NCBI GenBank assembly: GCA_021604265.1
Contig: BQIY01000196.1
Span: forward strand, 1-5,327
DNA from: Nitrospirales bacterium
GTDB taxonomy: Bacteria; Nitrospirota; Nitrospiria; Nitrospirales; UBA8639
Length of the DNA: 5,327 bases
Reading direction: 5' to 3'
Shown here: piece after piece, positions 1 to 5,327 of the stretch
Position numbering within the stretch: position 1 is the first letter of the stretch
Layout: each line of letters opens with the position of its first letter
The notes under the pieces: generated by a model
What the model was told of the DNA's origin: nothing
The model's input: only the letters and a program-made list of their open reading frames with translations
Database searches by the model: none
Made by a program: the position numbers and the translations under genes

Positions 1-309
1 CAACCGTTGTCTGAACTCAACGATCGGCATCCGTTACTACCGGGCACGTTCGTCCAGGCAGAGATTGAAGGCCGGGAACACCATGACGTCTTTATCTTGC
101 CGCCCGCTGCCGTCAACACCAGAAAAGCACAAGCCTTAATCGTGGATGACTCCAACCGGATCAAGATCCAACAACTCGATGTCCTGAAATCCGAACCAGA
201 CCGTGTCGTTGTCCGAGGTGGGTTACAAGCCGGAGATCATGTCGTCGTCTCCGGCATCGACATTCCAGTCGAAGGCATTCAGGTTCAGGTCTCTTTCCTT
301 TCTCAATAG
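1..309 (+). CDS. Efflux RND/HlyD-type periplasmic adaptor subunit, C-terminal fragment
   Basis: This is the last 102 residues of a membrane fusion protein, the periplasmic adaptor that bridges an inner-membrane pump and an outer-membrane channel. The reading frame is open from base 1, so the gene begins before the window; a TTG at 7 is not a credible start. The segment HPLLPGTFVQAEIEG matches the end of the adaptor beta-barrel domain, where families show an 'LrPGmfV.v.i.g' pattern. It is followed by FILPPAAVN and the VVVRGGLQAGDHVVVSGI stretch with a closing 'P.EG..V', typical of the membrane-proximal domain. The stop is TAG at 307-309. No pump gene follows, so the pump gene, if linked, should lie upstream. 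The transported substrate cannot be told. Family assignment is fairly sure; the exact subfamily (RND versus ABC or HlyD type) is not. Confidence 0.8.
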   Translation, partial: QPLSELNDRHPLLPGTFVQAEIEGREHHDVFILPPAAVNTRKAQALIVDDSNRIKIQQLDVLKSEPDRVVVRGGLQAGDHVVVSGIDIPVEGIQVQVSFLSQ

Positions 310-403
310 TCATAATACTCCCACCAGCAACACATCATATAAAGATGAAAGCATATGCCATACGTACGCTTAATGACCCAGCACTACGCCCTAACACTTA
401 CAA

Positions 404-409
404 TATAAT
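404..409 (+). promoter_or_regulatory. Candidate sigma-70 -10 hexamer (TATAAT)
   Basis: A perfect TATAAT lies in an AT-rich context. No TTGACA-like -35 hexamer is visible 16-18 bases upstream, and there is no TG extension, so the match may be chance. If active, it would produce a transcript starting near 416, running through the nested-hairpin element and possibly into the sigma factor gene about 500 bases downstream. Confidence 0.25.
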
Positions 410-561
410 AGACCATGCGAAACTTGTTCTACAGTCTTTTAACTTTTCATTGGGACTTATTCGTTTGGAAGTGTGTATGGCAGATTGAATTCAGCCCAAG
501 AGCATTGTCCACTCTACGGATCATGTGATGCTCTCCTCAATACCAAGCCCTCTTGCTGCAT

Positions 562-748
562 GCTGGGTTTCGTCCCAGCGGCCGAGGCCCTTTTGTTTCG
601 GCAAAAGGCCCCAAAACCATTGACGCCCAGGCCAGACTTCTGTGATGAGACGAACACCTAGTGGTGGGACGGTCCAACTCGCTTTACTCAAACAAGGACC
701 GCCCAGTCTTAGAGGCGTTCGCTCAACGGACTGGCCAGCAGGCGTCAG
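562..748. repeat. Nested inverted-repeat element, possibly a dispersed genomic repeat
   Basis: Seen directly: hairpin 562-567/574-579 (GCTGGG/CCCAGC, 6-base loop); hairpin 589-595/602-608 (CCTTTTG/CAAAAGG, 6-base loop), extended past a bulged C by 586-587/609-610; then three nested stems. The outer stem pairs 621-627 with 741-747 and 630-635 with 731-736 across an internal loop. The middle stem pairs 651-659 with 713-721 (8 of 9 pairs). The inner stem pairs 665-675 with 696-705 (10 pairs, one bulged A), with loop AACTCGCTTTACTCAAACAA. From memory only, similar blocks with a TTTCGGCAAAAG motif and a CCAACTCGCT...CTCAAACA motif recur in intergenic DNA of several Gram-negative genomes, sometimes annotated as short hypothetical proteins. 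The role is unknown: it may be a MITE-like repeat or a structured RNA. Boundaries are approximate and no target-site duplication was found. Confidence 0.5.
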
Positions 749-792
749 GCCCTATGATTAAAAAAAAGTTAAAACACTATAGCTACTTTAGA

Positions 793-811
793 GATAATCC
801 AAGACATAATT
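793..811 (+). promoter_or_regulatory. Weak Fur-box-like sequence
   Basis: By hand count, 12 of 19 positions match the classical Fur consensus GATAATGATAATCATTATC, including a full GATAAT at 793-798 and CAT-AT at 805-810. It lies about 100 bases before the sigma factor start. Fur repression of fecI-type genes is well known, so the position makes sense. However, this stretch is AT-rich and a 12/19 match is common by chance. GATAAT could also serve as a -10 hexamer, with GTTAAA at 768-773 as a poor -35 (19-base spacer). Confidence 0.22.
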
Positions 812-844
812 GTGTTGCATGCAGAGGTAAATGGTGCACCAGTC

Positions 845-874
845 TGTAGTTTGCCAGAGGACGAAAAAACTACA
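845..874. promoter_or_regulatory. 8-bp inverted repeat upstream of the sigma factor gene
   Basis: TGTAGTTT (845-852) and AAACTACA (867-874) form a perfect 8-bp inverted repeat with a 14-base spacer, ending 37 bases before the sigma factor ATG. The right arm overlaps a -10-like TACAAT (871-876). It could be an operator for a dimeric regulator or a hairpin in the mRNA leader. No regulator family is identified. Confidence 0.3.
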
Positions 875-911
875 ATGAGCCCCGACTCACACTCACGATC
901 AGAATTCATCG

Positions 912-1469
912 ATGATTTCCCAAAGCTTTCACACTCCTCATTCGCCGCTCCATGAAATTGACTCAACGATCGAGAAGGAAATAGTTTTGGAGCTCTATCA
1001 TGAATATCATGATGAGCTCCTCCAGTTCGTTTCCAGATCGATCAAACCTCCCCTCAACGCCCACGATATCGTTCAAGAGTCCTTTCTCCGATTAATACGA
1101 CATCAGGACATTCACTCCATCACGAATCTCAAATCCTACATTTTTCGAATAGCCCTGAATCTAACGGTCGACCATCAACGTCACCACACAGCCTCAACCA
1201 AAGGCTTACAACAATTCAAGAATCAGGAACAGCCACGGGTGGAAACCCGAACCGCCGAAAGCATTCTTCTGGCCAAAGAAGAATTGGCTCGTCTCCACCA
1301 AGCTCTGACGGAATTGTCTCCCCAGTGCCAAAGAATTTTTTACCTCAACCGGTTTGCTGGCTTGAAGCACCGTGCAATTGCTGAACAGCTTCACATTCCC
1401 ATACGCACTGTTGAAGAGAATATCAAGCGAGCCCTCATTCATTCCCACCGTCGCCTGAGTCAGCTATAA
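912..1469 (+). CDS. ECF RNA polymerase sigma factor, FecI family
   Basis: This 185-residue protein has the length and layout of an extracytoplasmic-function sigma factor. Sigma region 2 spans about residues 26-92, with the NAHDIVQESFLRL segment (regions 2.1-2.2, core-polymerase binding) and NLKSYIFRIALNLTVDHQR (2.3-2.4, promoter melting and -10 recognition). Region 4 spans about 126-180, with LTELSPQCQRIFYLNRFAGL and the helix-turn-helix HRAIAEQLHIPIRTVEENIK, which reads the -35 element. The D-I-V-Q-E-S-F-L-R motif and the spacing resemble FecI. The ATG at 912 is the first start after an in-frame TGA at 876-878, and the protein has no other methionine, so the start is well supported although no Shine-Dalgarno sequence is visible. 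A FecR-type gene and an STN-bearing TonB receptor follow, which fits a FecI role: transcribing the downstream receptor gene when the cognate ligand binds. A strong hairpin lies within codons 26-37. Confidence 0.92.
   Translation: MISQSFHTPHSPLHEIDSTIEKEIVLELYHEYHDELLQFVSRSIKPPLNAHDIVQESFLRLIRHQDIHSITNLKSYIFRIALNLTVDHQRHHTASTKGLQQFKNQEQPRVETRTAESILLAKEELARLHQALTELSPQCQRIFYLNRFAGLKHRAIAEQLHIPIRTVEENIKRALIHSHRRLSQL
989..1020 (+). repeat. 14-bp near-perfect hairpin inside the sigma factor coding sequence
   Basis: GGAGCTC (989-995) pairs with GAGCTCC (1014-1020) and ATCATGA (997-1003) pairs with TCATGAT (1007-1013). The only interruptions are one bulged T at 996 and a three-base loop ATA (1004-1006). 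The hairpin begins 77 bases after the start codon and encodes ELYHEYHDEL, whose own near-symmetry partly explains the repeat. It could affect mRNA stability or translation, but no such role is shown. Confidence 0.6.
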
Positions 1470-1493
1470 TCTCGTACCATTTCATTTCTTCTG

Positions 1494-1505
1494 TGTACAT
1501 GTACA
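1494..1505. repeat. 12-bp perfect palindrome between sigma and anti-sigma genes
   Basis: TGTACATGTACA is its own reverse complement and sits 25 bases after the sigma factor stop, within the 138-base gap before the FecR-type gene. It may be an operator or only a short tandem TGTACA-like repeat. The gap also holds the short inverted repeat TTCGG-TAC-CCGAA at 1589-1601, ending just before the FecR start. No terminator or -35/-10 pair stands out in the gap. Confidence 0.35.
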
Positions 1506-1607
1506 TGACGATTATCAACAATCGCCTTCATGTGGATTTGCCCTCACGCTTCGTCTTCTATATGTTGGGCCTGCGAAAAAAATTGATCTTCGGTACCCGA
1601 ATGCCAC

Positions 1608-2603
1608 ATGAAGACACCTTCTCGCGATACGCAGCCAGACCCCAACCCGGCACGCCTTCAACAGGAAGCGTTTGATTGGCTCACCCGTTTAACTTCCGGT
1701 GACACGTCGCCGAAAGATCTGAAGAATTTTGAAATCTGGAAAACTCGCAGTCAGGCTCATGAACAGGCCTGGCAGGAAGCCTCTCGACTTTGGCAGGGAT
1801 TCGAGCAGTTGCCTAAGACACATCTGCCCGGCGCGACACCACTACCCGCCACACCCCGTTCGGGCAAGCGGCCTCATCATCGAACTCCTCATCGACGGCG
1901 ATGGACTGCTGCCCTCATCACGGCAAGCCTCCTGTGTGCTCTCATCGTGTTGACCCACTCTCCCCACCAATGGTTCGCGGACTTTTCTACTGATGTCGGG
2001 GAACGCCGCACGGTTTCTCTGCCCGATGGGTCAACCGTGGATATGAACAGTCAGACCGCATTCCAGCTTGAATTTACCGCCACACAGCGTACGATTACTC
2101 TCCTTGCCGGAGAAGCAGCATTTTCGGTCACACCCGAATCCGCTCGACCCTTTATCGTTTCCAGCGCGCAAGGCACAACACGAGCACTCGGCACGGAATT
2201 TATCGTGAGACAACGCAATGCTCACTCGCTCGTCGCCGTCCATGAAGGCACGGTTGACGTCCATTTCCCTCCGCACAATCAACACGCAATCCTCAAGGCC
2301 GGGGAAGCCGCCCGCTACAACCCGACACATGGGCTTCAGCCTCTCCCCCTTGCCGATTGGGAAATCATTTCTGCTTGGCGCGACGGCTACTTACTCTTTC
2401 AAAACACGCCCCTTCCCGACGTCATCACCCAAATGAACCTCCATAGACCCGGCCACATGATGTTGCTAAATGATGCATTAGCCAACTATCGCATCTCCGG
2501 ACTGTTTCGGCTTGATGCGCTTCCTGATGTTGTGACAACCATCGTCGAAACGACGCCCGCTCGACTCGCCAGTGTCACTCCGTATCTTGTTCTGTTGTAT
2601 TGA
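1608..2603 (+). CDS. FecR-family anti-sigma / transmembrane signal-transfer protein
   Basis: This 331-residue protein carries a signal across the inner membrane to the FecI-type sigma factor. Residues about 17-68 form the cytoplasmic DUF4880-type sigma-binding domain (EAFDWLTRLTSG... then W44, A50, H51, A54, W62). A Pro/His/Arg-rich linker (about 70-98) ends in HRRRW and leads into one hydrophobic membrane segment (about 99-117). The periplasmic FecR domain follows (about 128-235), with GERRTVSLPDGSTVDMNSQT, GEAAFSV, RALGTEFIVR and VHEGTVDV. The C-terminal part (about 255-331), with WRDGYLLFQNTPL and YRISGLF, resembles the STN-like end of FecR proteins that contacts the receptor. The ATG at 1608 is the first usable start after an in-frame TGA at 1584-1586; there is no clear Shine-Dalgarno sequence. 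The 138-base gap after the sigma gene is wider than is common for fecI-fecR pairs. The length is normal and there is no sign of damage. Confidence 0.92.
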   Translation: MKTPSRDTQPDPNPARLQQEAFDWLTRLTSGDTSPKDLKNFEIWKTRSQAHEQAWQEASRLWQGFEQLPKTHLPGATPLPATPRSGKRPHHRTPHRRRWTAALITASLLCALIVLTHSPHQWFADFSTDVGERRTVSLPDGSTVDMNSQTAFQLEFTATQRTITLLAGEAAFSVTPESARPFIVSSAQGTTRALGTEFIVRQRNAHSLVAVHEGTVDVHFPPHNQHAILKAGEAARYNPTHGLQPLPLADWEIISAWRDGYLLFQNTPLPDVITQMNLHRPGHMMLLNDALANYRISGLFRLDALPDVVTTIVETTPARLASVTPYLVLLY

Positions 2604-2694
2604 TAGGGTTTTGGAGCTGCCTTTTCTATTTCTACCTAAACTTCTCTTCAACAAATAAAAATATTTCCTCGGCCCATGTGGGTTTGTAATTTCA

Positions 2695-2726
2695 CTTCGT
2701 CTTTATTCCAGAGGCGAAGAACGCCT
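2695..2726. terminator. Hairpin that could end a reverse-strand transcript
   Basis: An 8-bp stem (2695-2702 with 2712-2719, one wobble pair, 9-base loop) overlaps a second 5-bp stem (2712-2716 with 2722-2726). On the reverse strand it lies a few bases beyond the stop of the small ORF at 2733-2864. The sequence after the stem on that strand (TGAAATTAC) is not a real U-tract, so terminator function is doubtful. Confidence 0.2.
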
Positions 2727-2732
2727 TACAAC

Positions 2733-2864
2733 TTACATAGCCAATTCAGTTATACCGAAACGATGAAGCCCCAACTTGCTCAATGTTGATTCCAAGACGT
2801 GATATGAGACCTCAATCATGATCAGTACATCCAAGCGGGTATAACCTTTCAAAGCTTGAAGCAT
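2733..2864 (-). CDS. Possible small ORF, 43 codons, unknown
   Basis: On the reverse strand an ATG at 2864-2862 opens a 43-residue frame, MLQALKGYTRLDVLIM... ending ...FGITELAM, with TAA at 2735-2733. A GAGG lies six bases before the ATG, which is ideal Shine-Dalgarno spacing. The peptide mixes hydrophobic and charged residues in a protein-like way, with no signal peptide, cysteine cluster or recognised motif. The frame continues upstream of the ATG to a TAA nine codons away. It runs opposite to the flanking genes, from near the receptor promoter region toward fecR. It may be a real small protein, a remnant of a larger gene, or chance; I do not recognise it. Confidence 0.25.
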   Translation of the reverse strand: MLQALKGYTRLDVLIMIEVSYHVLESTLSKLGLHRFGITELAM

Positions 2865-2895
2865 TCGATACCTCGTTGGTCCGTATGGTTAAGCT

Positions 2896-2920
2896 GGAAC
2901 GTATTTTGATTCGCTATATT
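2896..2920 (+). promoter_or_regulatory. Candidate receptor promoter region (GGAAC / TATATT)
   Basis: GGAAC at 2896-2900 resembles the -35 element read by many ECF sigma factors. TATATT at 2915-2920 could be a housekeeping -10, lying 27 bases before the receptor ATG. The two do not form one standard promoter: the spacing is only 14 bases, and no exact ECF -10 sits 16-17 bases after GGAAC. Control by the FecI-type sigma factor encoded upstream is expected from the gene order, not shown by the sequence. Confidence 0.25.
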
Positions 2921-2933
2921 CTATTTTTTACAC

Positions 2934-2937
2934 GGAG
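2934..2937 (+). promoter_or_regulatory. Ribosome binding site of the receptor gene
   Basis: GGAG, in the context CACGGAGACA, lies nine bases before the ATG at 2947. It favours this start over the in-frame ATG at 2971. It contrasts with the sigma and FecR genes upstream, which have no visible Shine-Dalgarno sequence. Confidence 0.6.
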
Positions 2938-2946
2938 ACATAACGT

Positions 2947-5327
2947 ATGAAGCAGAGTATTCATGGTCAGATGGCACAAATCACCAGCAAACGACGAACG
3001 TTCGCCTTTCTTCACATCGCGAGTGTTACATGGCTGACATGGGTTCTTTTAGGAATGGCCCTGCCAGGCATGGCGGCCCCACTGTCTCAGTCCTCTAATT
3101 CAATAGAATTCGACATTCCGGCACAGGCATTGGATCGGGCCTTACGCACCTTTGCCAAACAAAGCCGCACGTCCGTCCTCTATGAAAGCCAGTTAAGCCA
3201 GCCGTACACGTCCCAACGAGTCGTCGGGACCTATACCGCTAAACAGGCCCTCGACTTGTTATTACACGATACCGGACTCGCGTACCGAAAAACTTCGACC
3301 GGTGCCATCACCATTGAAGAATCTCCCAAGCAACCAGCTCTCCTGACTGTGGCCGCCACTGATTCAACCGCTGCCGCTCAAACACAAGCTTCAACTACTG
3401 ACGATACCCCCGTCGAAACCTTGCCCGAGGTCCTCGTGCCCGGCTTCAGGTTGACGCGTGACTCCTACAGCGCCCCCAATGCTACGACGGCCACAAAACT
3501 CGATACCCCCATTATGCAAACCCCGGTATCCATTCAGGTTGTCCCGTCGCAGGTGTTGGAGGACCAGCAGGCGATCGAATTGTCACGAGCCTTGGAAAAT
3601 GTCAGCGGTGTCTATCCGACCCAGGGATTCAATCTTACCAATGCATTCAATGTCAGAGGGTTTCAAACATTTTCCTACTACCGGGACGGGATGCCTATTG
3701 AGGCGGCCCTTACACAAGCTGGCAGACGGGAGATGGGAAATATCGAACGAATTGAAGTTCTAAAAGGTCCAGCTTCCTTCCTCTACGGACGTATTAATCC
3801 GGGGGGACTGGTCAATATGGTCACCAAGCAGCCGCTCAACAAACCTTACTATGCTCTGCAACAGCAATTCGGTTCATTTGAACGGTATCGCACCACGGGG
3901 GACGCGACTGGACCGCTCACTAAAGATGGCTCATTGCTCTATCGTGTCAATTTTACGCACGAGACCTTCGATTCCTTCCGTGACTTTGTGGATGGGGAAC
4001 GGCTATTTATCGCCCCAGTTTTACGTTGGGAAGTCAGTGACCAAACACAGATCACGCTCGAGTTGGAGTACCAACACAACGAAACATTCATCGACTTCGG
4101 CGTTCCAGCCATTGGCGATCGTCCCGCAAATCTTCCCCGCAGCCGTCACCTCGGCGGCGAACCCGACAACAAGGACGAATCCGATTACGTGTTGGGAGGA
4201 TTTAATTGGGCCCACGAGTTTAACGAGAACTGGTCAGTTTCACACAGATTCAATGCGATGTTAAGCACCGAAGACGGCACGGCATCCTTAATAAGTGGGG
4301 TTCAAGGCGATGGCCGAACAGTTAATCGATTTTCATCCGAATTCGAGGACAACAAAGTCGAGACATATTTCACGACGGTCAACGTCAACGGATCCCTCGA
4401 AACCTTAGGTCTCAACCATACGCTTCTCATCGGAGGGGATTATTACAATTTCACTAATACTCTAAATGTGATTAGCAAAACGCTGAATTCTGTAGACATT
4501 TTTGCTCCTGATTTTTCACAGGGTCCTGGCGCTCTAACTTCTATGCCCTCCCATGTCAACTCTCAGAAAGAGCGCTACGGGTTTTACATACAAGATCAGA
4601 TCGAACTCCCGTTCAAGGTCTTCCTGCTGGCGGGAGGACGGTTTGATTACGCCACAGTGGAGAGTAAAGGAAGCAATGTTAAGCTAGACGAAGAGGCCTT
4701 GAAACCTCGATTCGGGTTACTCTGGCAGCCAGTACCGCAACTCTCTTTTTTCGGTAGTTACGTGGAAAATTTCGGCAGTGACGATTTTTTCACGGTCAAT
4801 CCTGATGGCTCCGTCTTAGACCCCGATACAGCGAATCAATGGGAAGTCGGAGTCAAGACCGAATTGCTTAATGGCCGTTTACGTGGCACCCTTGCCTTTT
4901 ATGATTTGACCAAAAAGAATATTGCTACTCCTATATTGGGCAATCCAACGTTTTCACGCACGACAGGAGAAGCCCGAAACCGCGGCATTGAGCTGGACGT
5001 GACGGCCGAGATTCTACCAGGCTGGCGGACGATCGGCGTTTACTCCTATATCGATTCCGAGATCACTAAAGATAACGACGGCAATCAGGGCAATCGCTTT
5101 GCCAACGTTCCCCGCCACGGCGGATCGTTCTGGACCACCTATACCTTTCAGGAAAATCAATTGCGTGGGCTGACTCTGGGTGCAGGCGTCGTGGCACGAA
5201 GCGAGCAGGAAGCGGATAACGCCAACACAGCTCAACTGCCTGGCTATGCACTGGTCCATCTACTGAGCAGTTATTCGTGGAATATTGGAGGCACACGCAT
5301 GACCACTCAGTTGAATGTGGAAAATTT
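2947..5327 (+). CDS. TonB-dependent siderophore receptor with STN signalling domain (3' end missing)
   Basis: The frame is open for 793 codons to the window edge. Residues 1-44 are a signal peptide: basic KRRT at 15-18, a hydrophobic core at 19-38, and cleavage near GMA-AP; M9 is an alternative start. An STN domain follows (about 53-125: IEFDIPAQALDRALRTFAKQ, VVGTYTAKQALDLLLHDTGL, AITIEE), the part that signals to FecR. A Thr/Ala/Gln-rich linker precedes a TonB-box-like PEVLVPG (about 161-167). The plug spans about 180-297, with TPVSIQVVPSQVL, ENVSGVYP, FNVRGF, IERIEVLKGPASFLYG and NPGGLVNMVTKQP. The rest is the 22-strand barrel, including YGFYIQDQIELP and the late-barrel ANQWEVGVKTELLNGRLRGTLAFYD. 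The end, TTQLNVEN, is where family members usually continue into a final NLF-type strand, so perhaps about 40 residues are missing. Outer-membrane uptake of a ferric siderophore is the likely role; hydroxamate-type receptors (FoxA, FpvA, FhuA relatives) are the nearest recall, but the ligand is unknown. Confidence 0.93.
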   Translation, partial: MKQSIHGQMAQITSKRRTFAFLHIASVTWLTWVLLGMALPGMAAPLSQSSNSIEFDIPAQALDRALRTFAKQSRTSVLYESQLSQPYTSQRVVGTYTAKQALDLLLHDTGLAYRKTSTGAITIEESPKQPALLTVAATDSTAAAQTQASTTDDTPVETLPEVLVPGFRLTRDSYSAPNATTATKLDTPIMQTPVSIQVVPSQVLEDQQAIELSRALENVSGVYPTQGFNLTNAFNVRGFQTFSYYRDGMPIEAALTQAGRREMGNIERIEVLKGPASFLYGRINPGGLVNMVTKQPLNKPYYALQQQFGSFERYRTTGDATGPLTKDGSLLYRVNFTHETFDSFRDFVDGERLFIAPVLRWEVSDQTQITLELEYQHNETFIDFGVPAIGDRPANLPRSRHLGGEPDNKDESDYVLGGFNWAHEFNENWSVSHRFNAMLSTEDGTASLISGVQGDGRTVNRFSSEFEDNKVETYFTTVNVNGSLETLGLNHTLLIGGDYYNFTNTLNVISKTLNSVDIFAPDFSQGPGALTSMPSHVNSQKERYGFYIQDQIELPFKVFLLAGGRFDYATVESKGSNVKLDEEALKPRFGLLWQPVPQLSFFGSYVENFGSDDFFTVNPDGSVLDPDTANQWEVGVKTELLNGRLRGTLAFYDLTKKNIATPILGNPTFSRTTGEARNRGIELDVTAEILPGWRTIGVYSYIDSEITKDNDGNQGNRFANVPRHGGSFWTTYTFQENQLRGLTLGAGVVARSEQEADNANTAQLPGYALVHLLSSYSWNIGGTRMTTQLNVEN

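Larger units (their letters stand above)
310..911. other. 602-base intergenic region without a convincing gene
   Basis: This gap separates the efflux adaptor from the sigma factor. The two forward ORFs here (473-661 and 661-849) lack Shine-Dalgarno sequences, have GTG starts, run through strongly self-complementary DNA and resemble no protein family I know. No clear terminator follows the adaptor stop. The region holds a consensus -10 hexamer at 404-409, a nested-hairpin element at about 562-748, an AT-rich stretch with a possible Fur-like site at 793-811, and an inverted repeat at 845-874. These are described separately. Confidence 0.6.
2604..2946. other. 343-base intergenic region before the receptor gene
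   Basis: No forward-strand gene is visible. The stretch after the FecR stop is AT-rich (about 2641-2670). It contains the hairpin CTTCGTCT/AGGCGAAG (2695-2702 with 2712-2719, one G-T pair) and an alternative small stem AGGCG/CGCCT (2712-2716 with 2722-2726). A reverse-strand ORF occupies 2733-2864, and receptor promoter candidates lie at 2896-2920. No convincing Fur box was seen here. Confidence 0.5.

Noticed and set aside
586..615. Hairpin 586-610 as an intrinsic terminator for the adaptor gene
   Set aside because: The T-run lies inside the left arm of the stem rather than after it, and the site is about 280 bases past the adaptor stop.
473..661. Forward 62-residue ORF with several cysteines
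   Set aside because: It starts at a GTG with no Shine-Dalgarno, its second half is read through the hairpin-rich repeat, and it resembles no known family.
562..748. Idea that the nested repeat is an integron attC site
   Set aside because: The characteristic R/L core boxes (GTTRRRY and RYYYAAC at the ends) are not at the element's ends, and no integrase or cassette genes are present.
661..849. Forward 62-residue ORF starting at the previous ORF's stop
   Set aside because: It lies mostly within the nested inverted repeat and AT-rich spacer, has a GTG start without a ribosome binding site, and has an unconvincing composition.
769..966. Reverse 65-residue ORF over the sigma factor start
   Set aside because: It overlaps the well-supported sigma factor start and its upstream control region; no family resemblance.
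1493..1675. Forward 60-residue ORF in the spacer running into fecR
   Set aside because: Its end overlaps the FecR N-terminus in another frame, and the start is the palindrome's repeated GTACATG; no family resemblance.
3458..4264. Alternative-frame ORFs at 3458-3763 and 3851-4264 (+) and 4021-4215 (-)
   Set aside because: They lie entirely inside the receptor gene, whose own frame encodes clear plug and barrel motifs without interruption.
5014..5296. Two overlapping reverse-strand ORFs near the window end
   Set aside because: They are antisense shadows of the receptor barrel, with low-complexity or unremarkable peptides.

Overview
The window comes from a Gram-negative bacterium of moderate GC content. 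It holds a regulatory and uptake locus of the FecI-FecR-TonB-dependent-receptor type (cell-surface signalling, usually for iron-siderophore uptake). Outer-membrane receptor and efflux-adaptor genes establish the Gram-negative envelope. The lineage cannot be fixed from this sequence; Nitrospirota or Gammaproteobacteria would both fit, and this is only an impression.

Layout, left to right. Positions 1-309 are the C-terminal end of a periplasmic adaptor (membrane fusion protein) of a tripartite efflux system; its start lies outside the window. Positions 310-911 hold no convincing gene. They contain a consensus -10 hexamer, a compact GC-rich element with several nested inverted repeats (about 562-748), a weak Fur-box-like sequence and an 8-bp inverted repeat just before the next gene. 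Then follow, all on the + strand, an ECF sigma factor of the FecI type (912-1469), a FecR-type anti-sigma/signal-transfer protein (1608-2603), and a TonB-dependent siderophore receptor with an N-terminal STN signalling domain (2947 to the window end, lacking an estimated few tens of C-terminal residues). The receptor has no stop codon in the window.

How the genes work together, from knowledge of the family: the ligand-loaded receptor passes a signal through its STN domain to the periplasmic C-terminal part of FecR. FecR then releases or activates the FecI-type sigma factor, which transcribes the receptor gene. The gene order and the STN domain on the receptor fit this circuit; the ligand cannot be read from the sequence.

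The main things worth a second look are the nested-hairpin element in the 602-base gap, a near-perfect 14-bp hairpin inside the sigma factor coding sequence, a 43-codon reverse-strand ORF with a good ribosome binding site between fecR and the receptor, and the absence of Shine-Dalgarno sequences before the sigma and anti-sigma genes. I did not find a clearly new multi-gene system.
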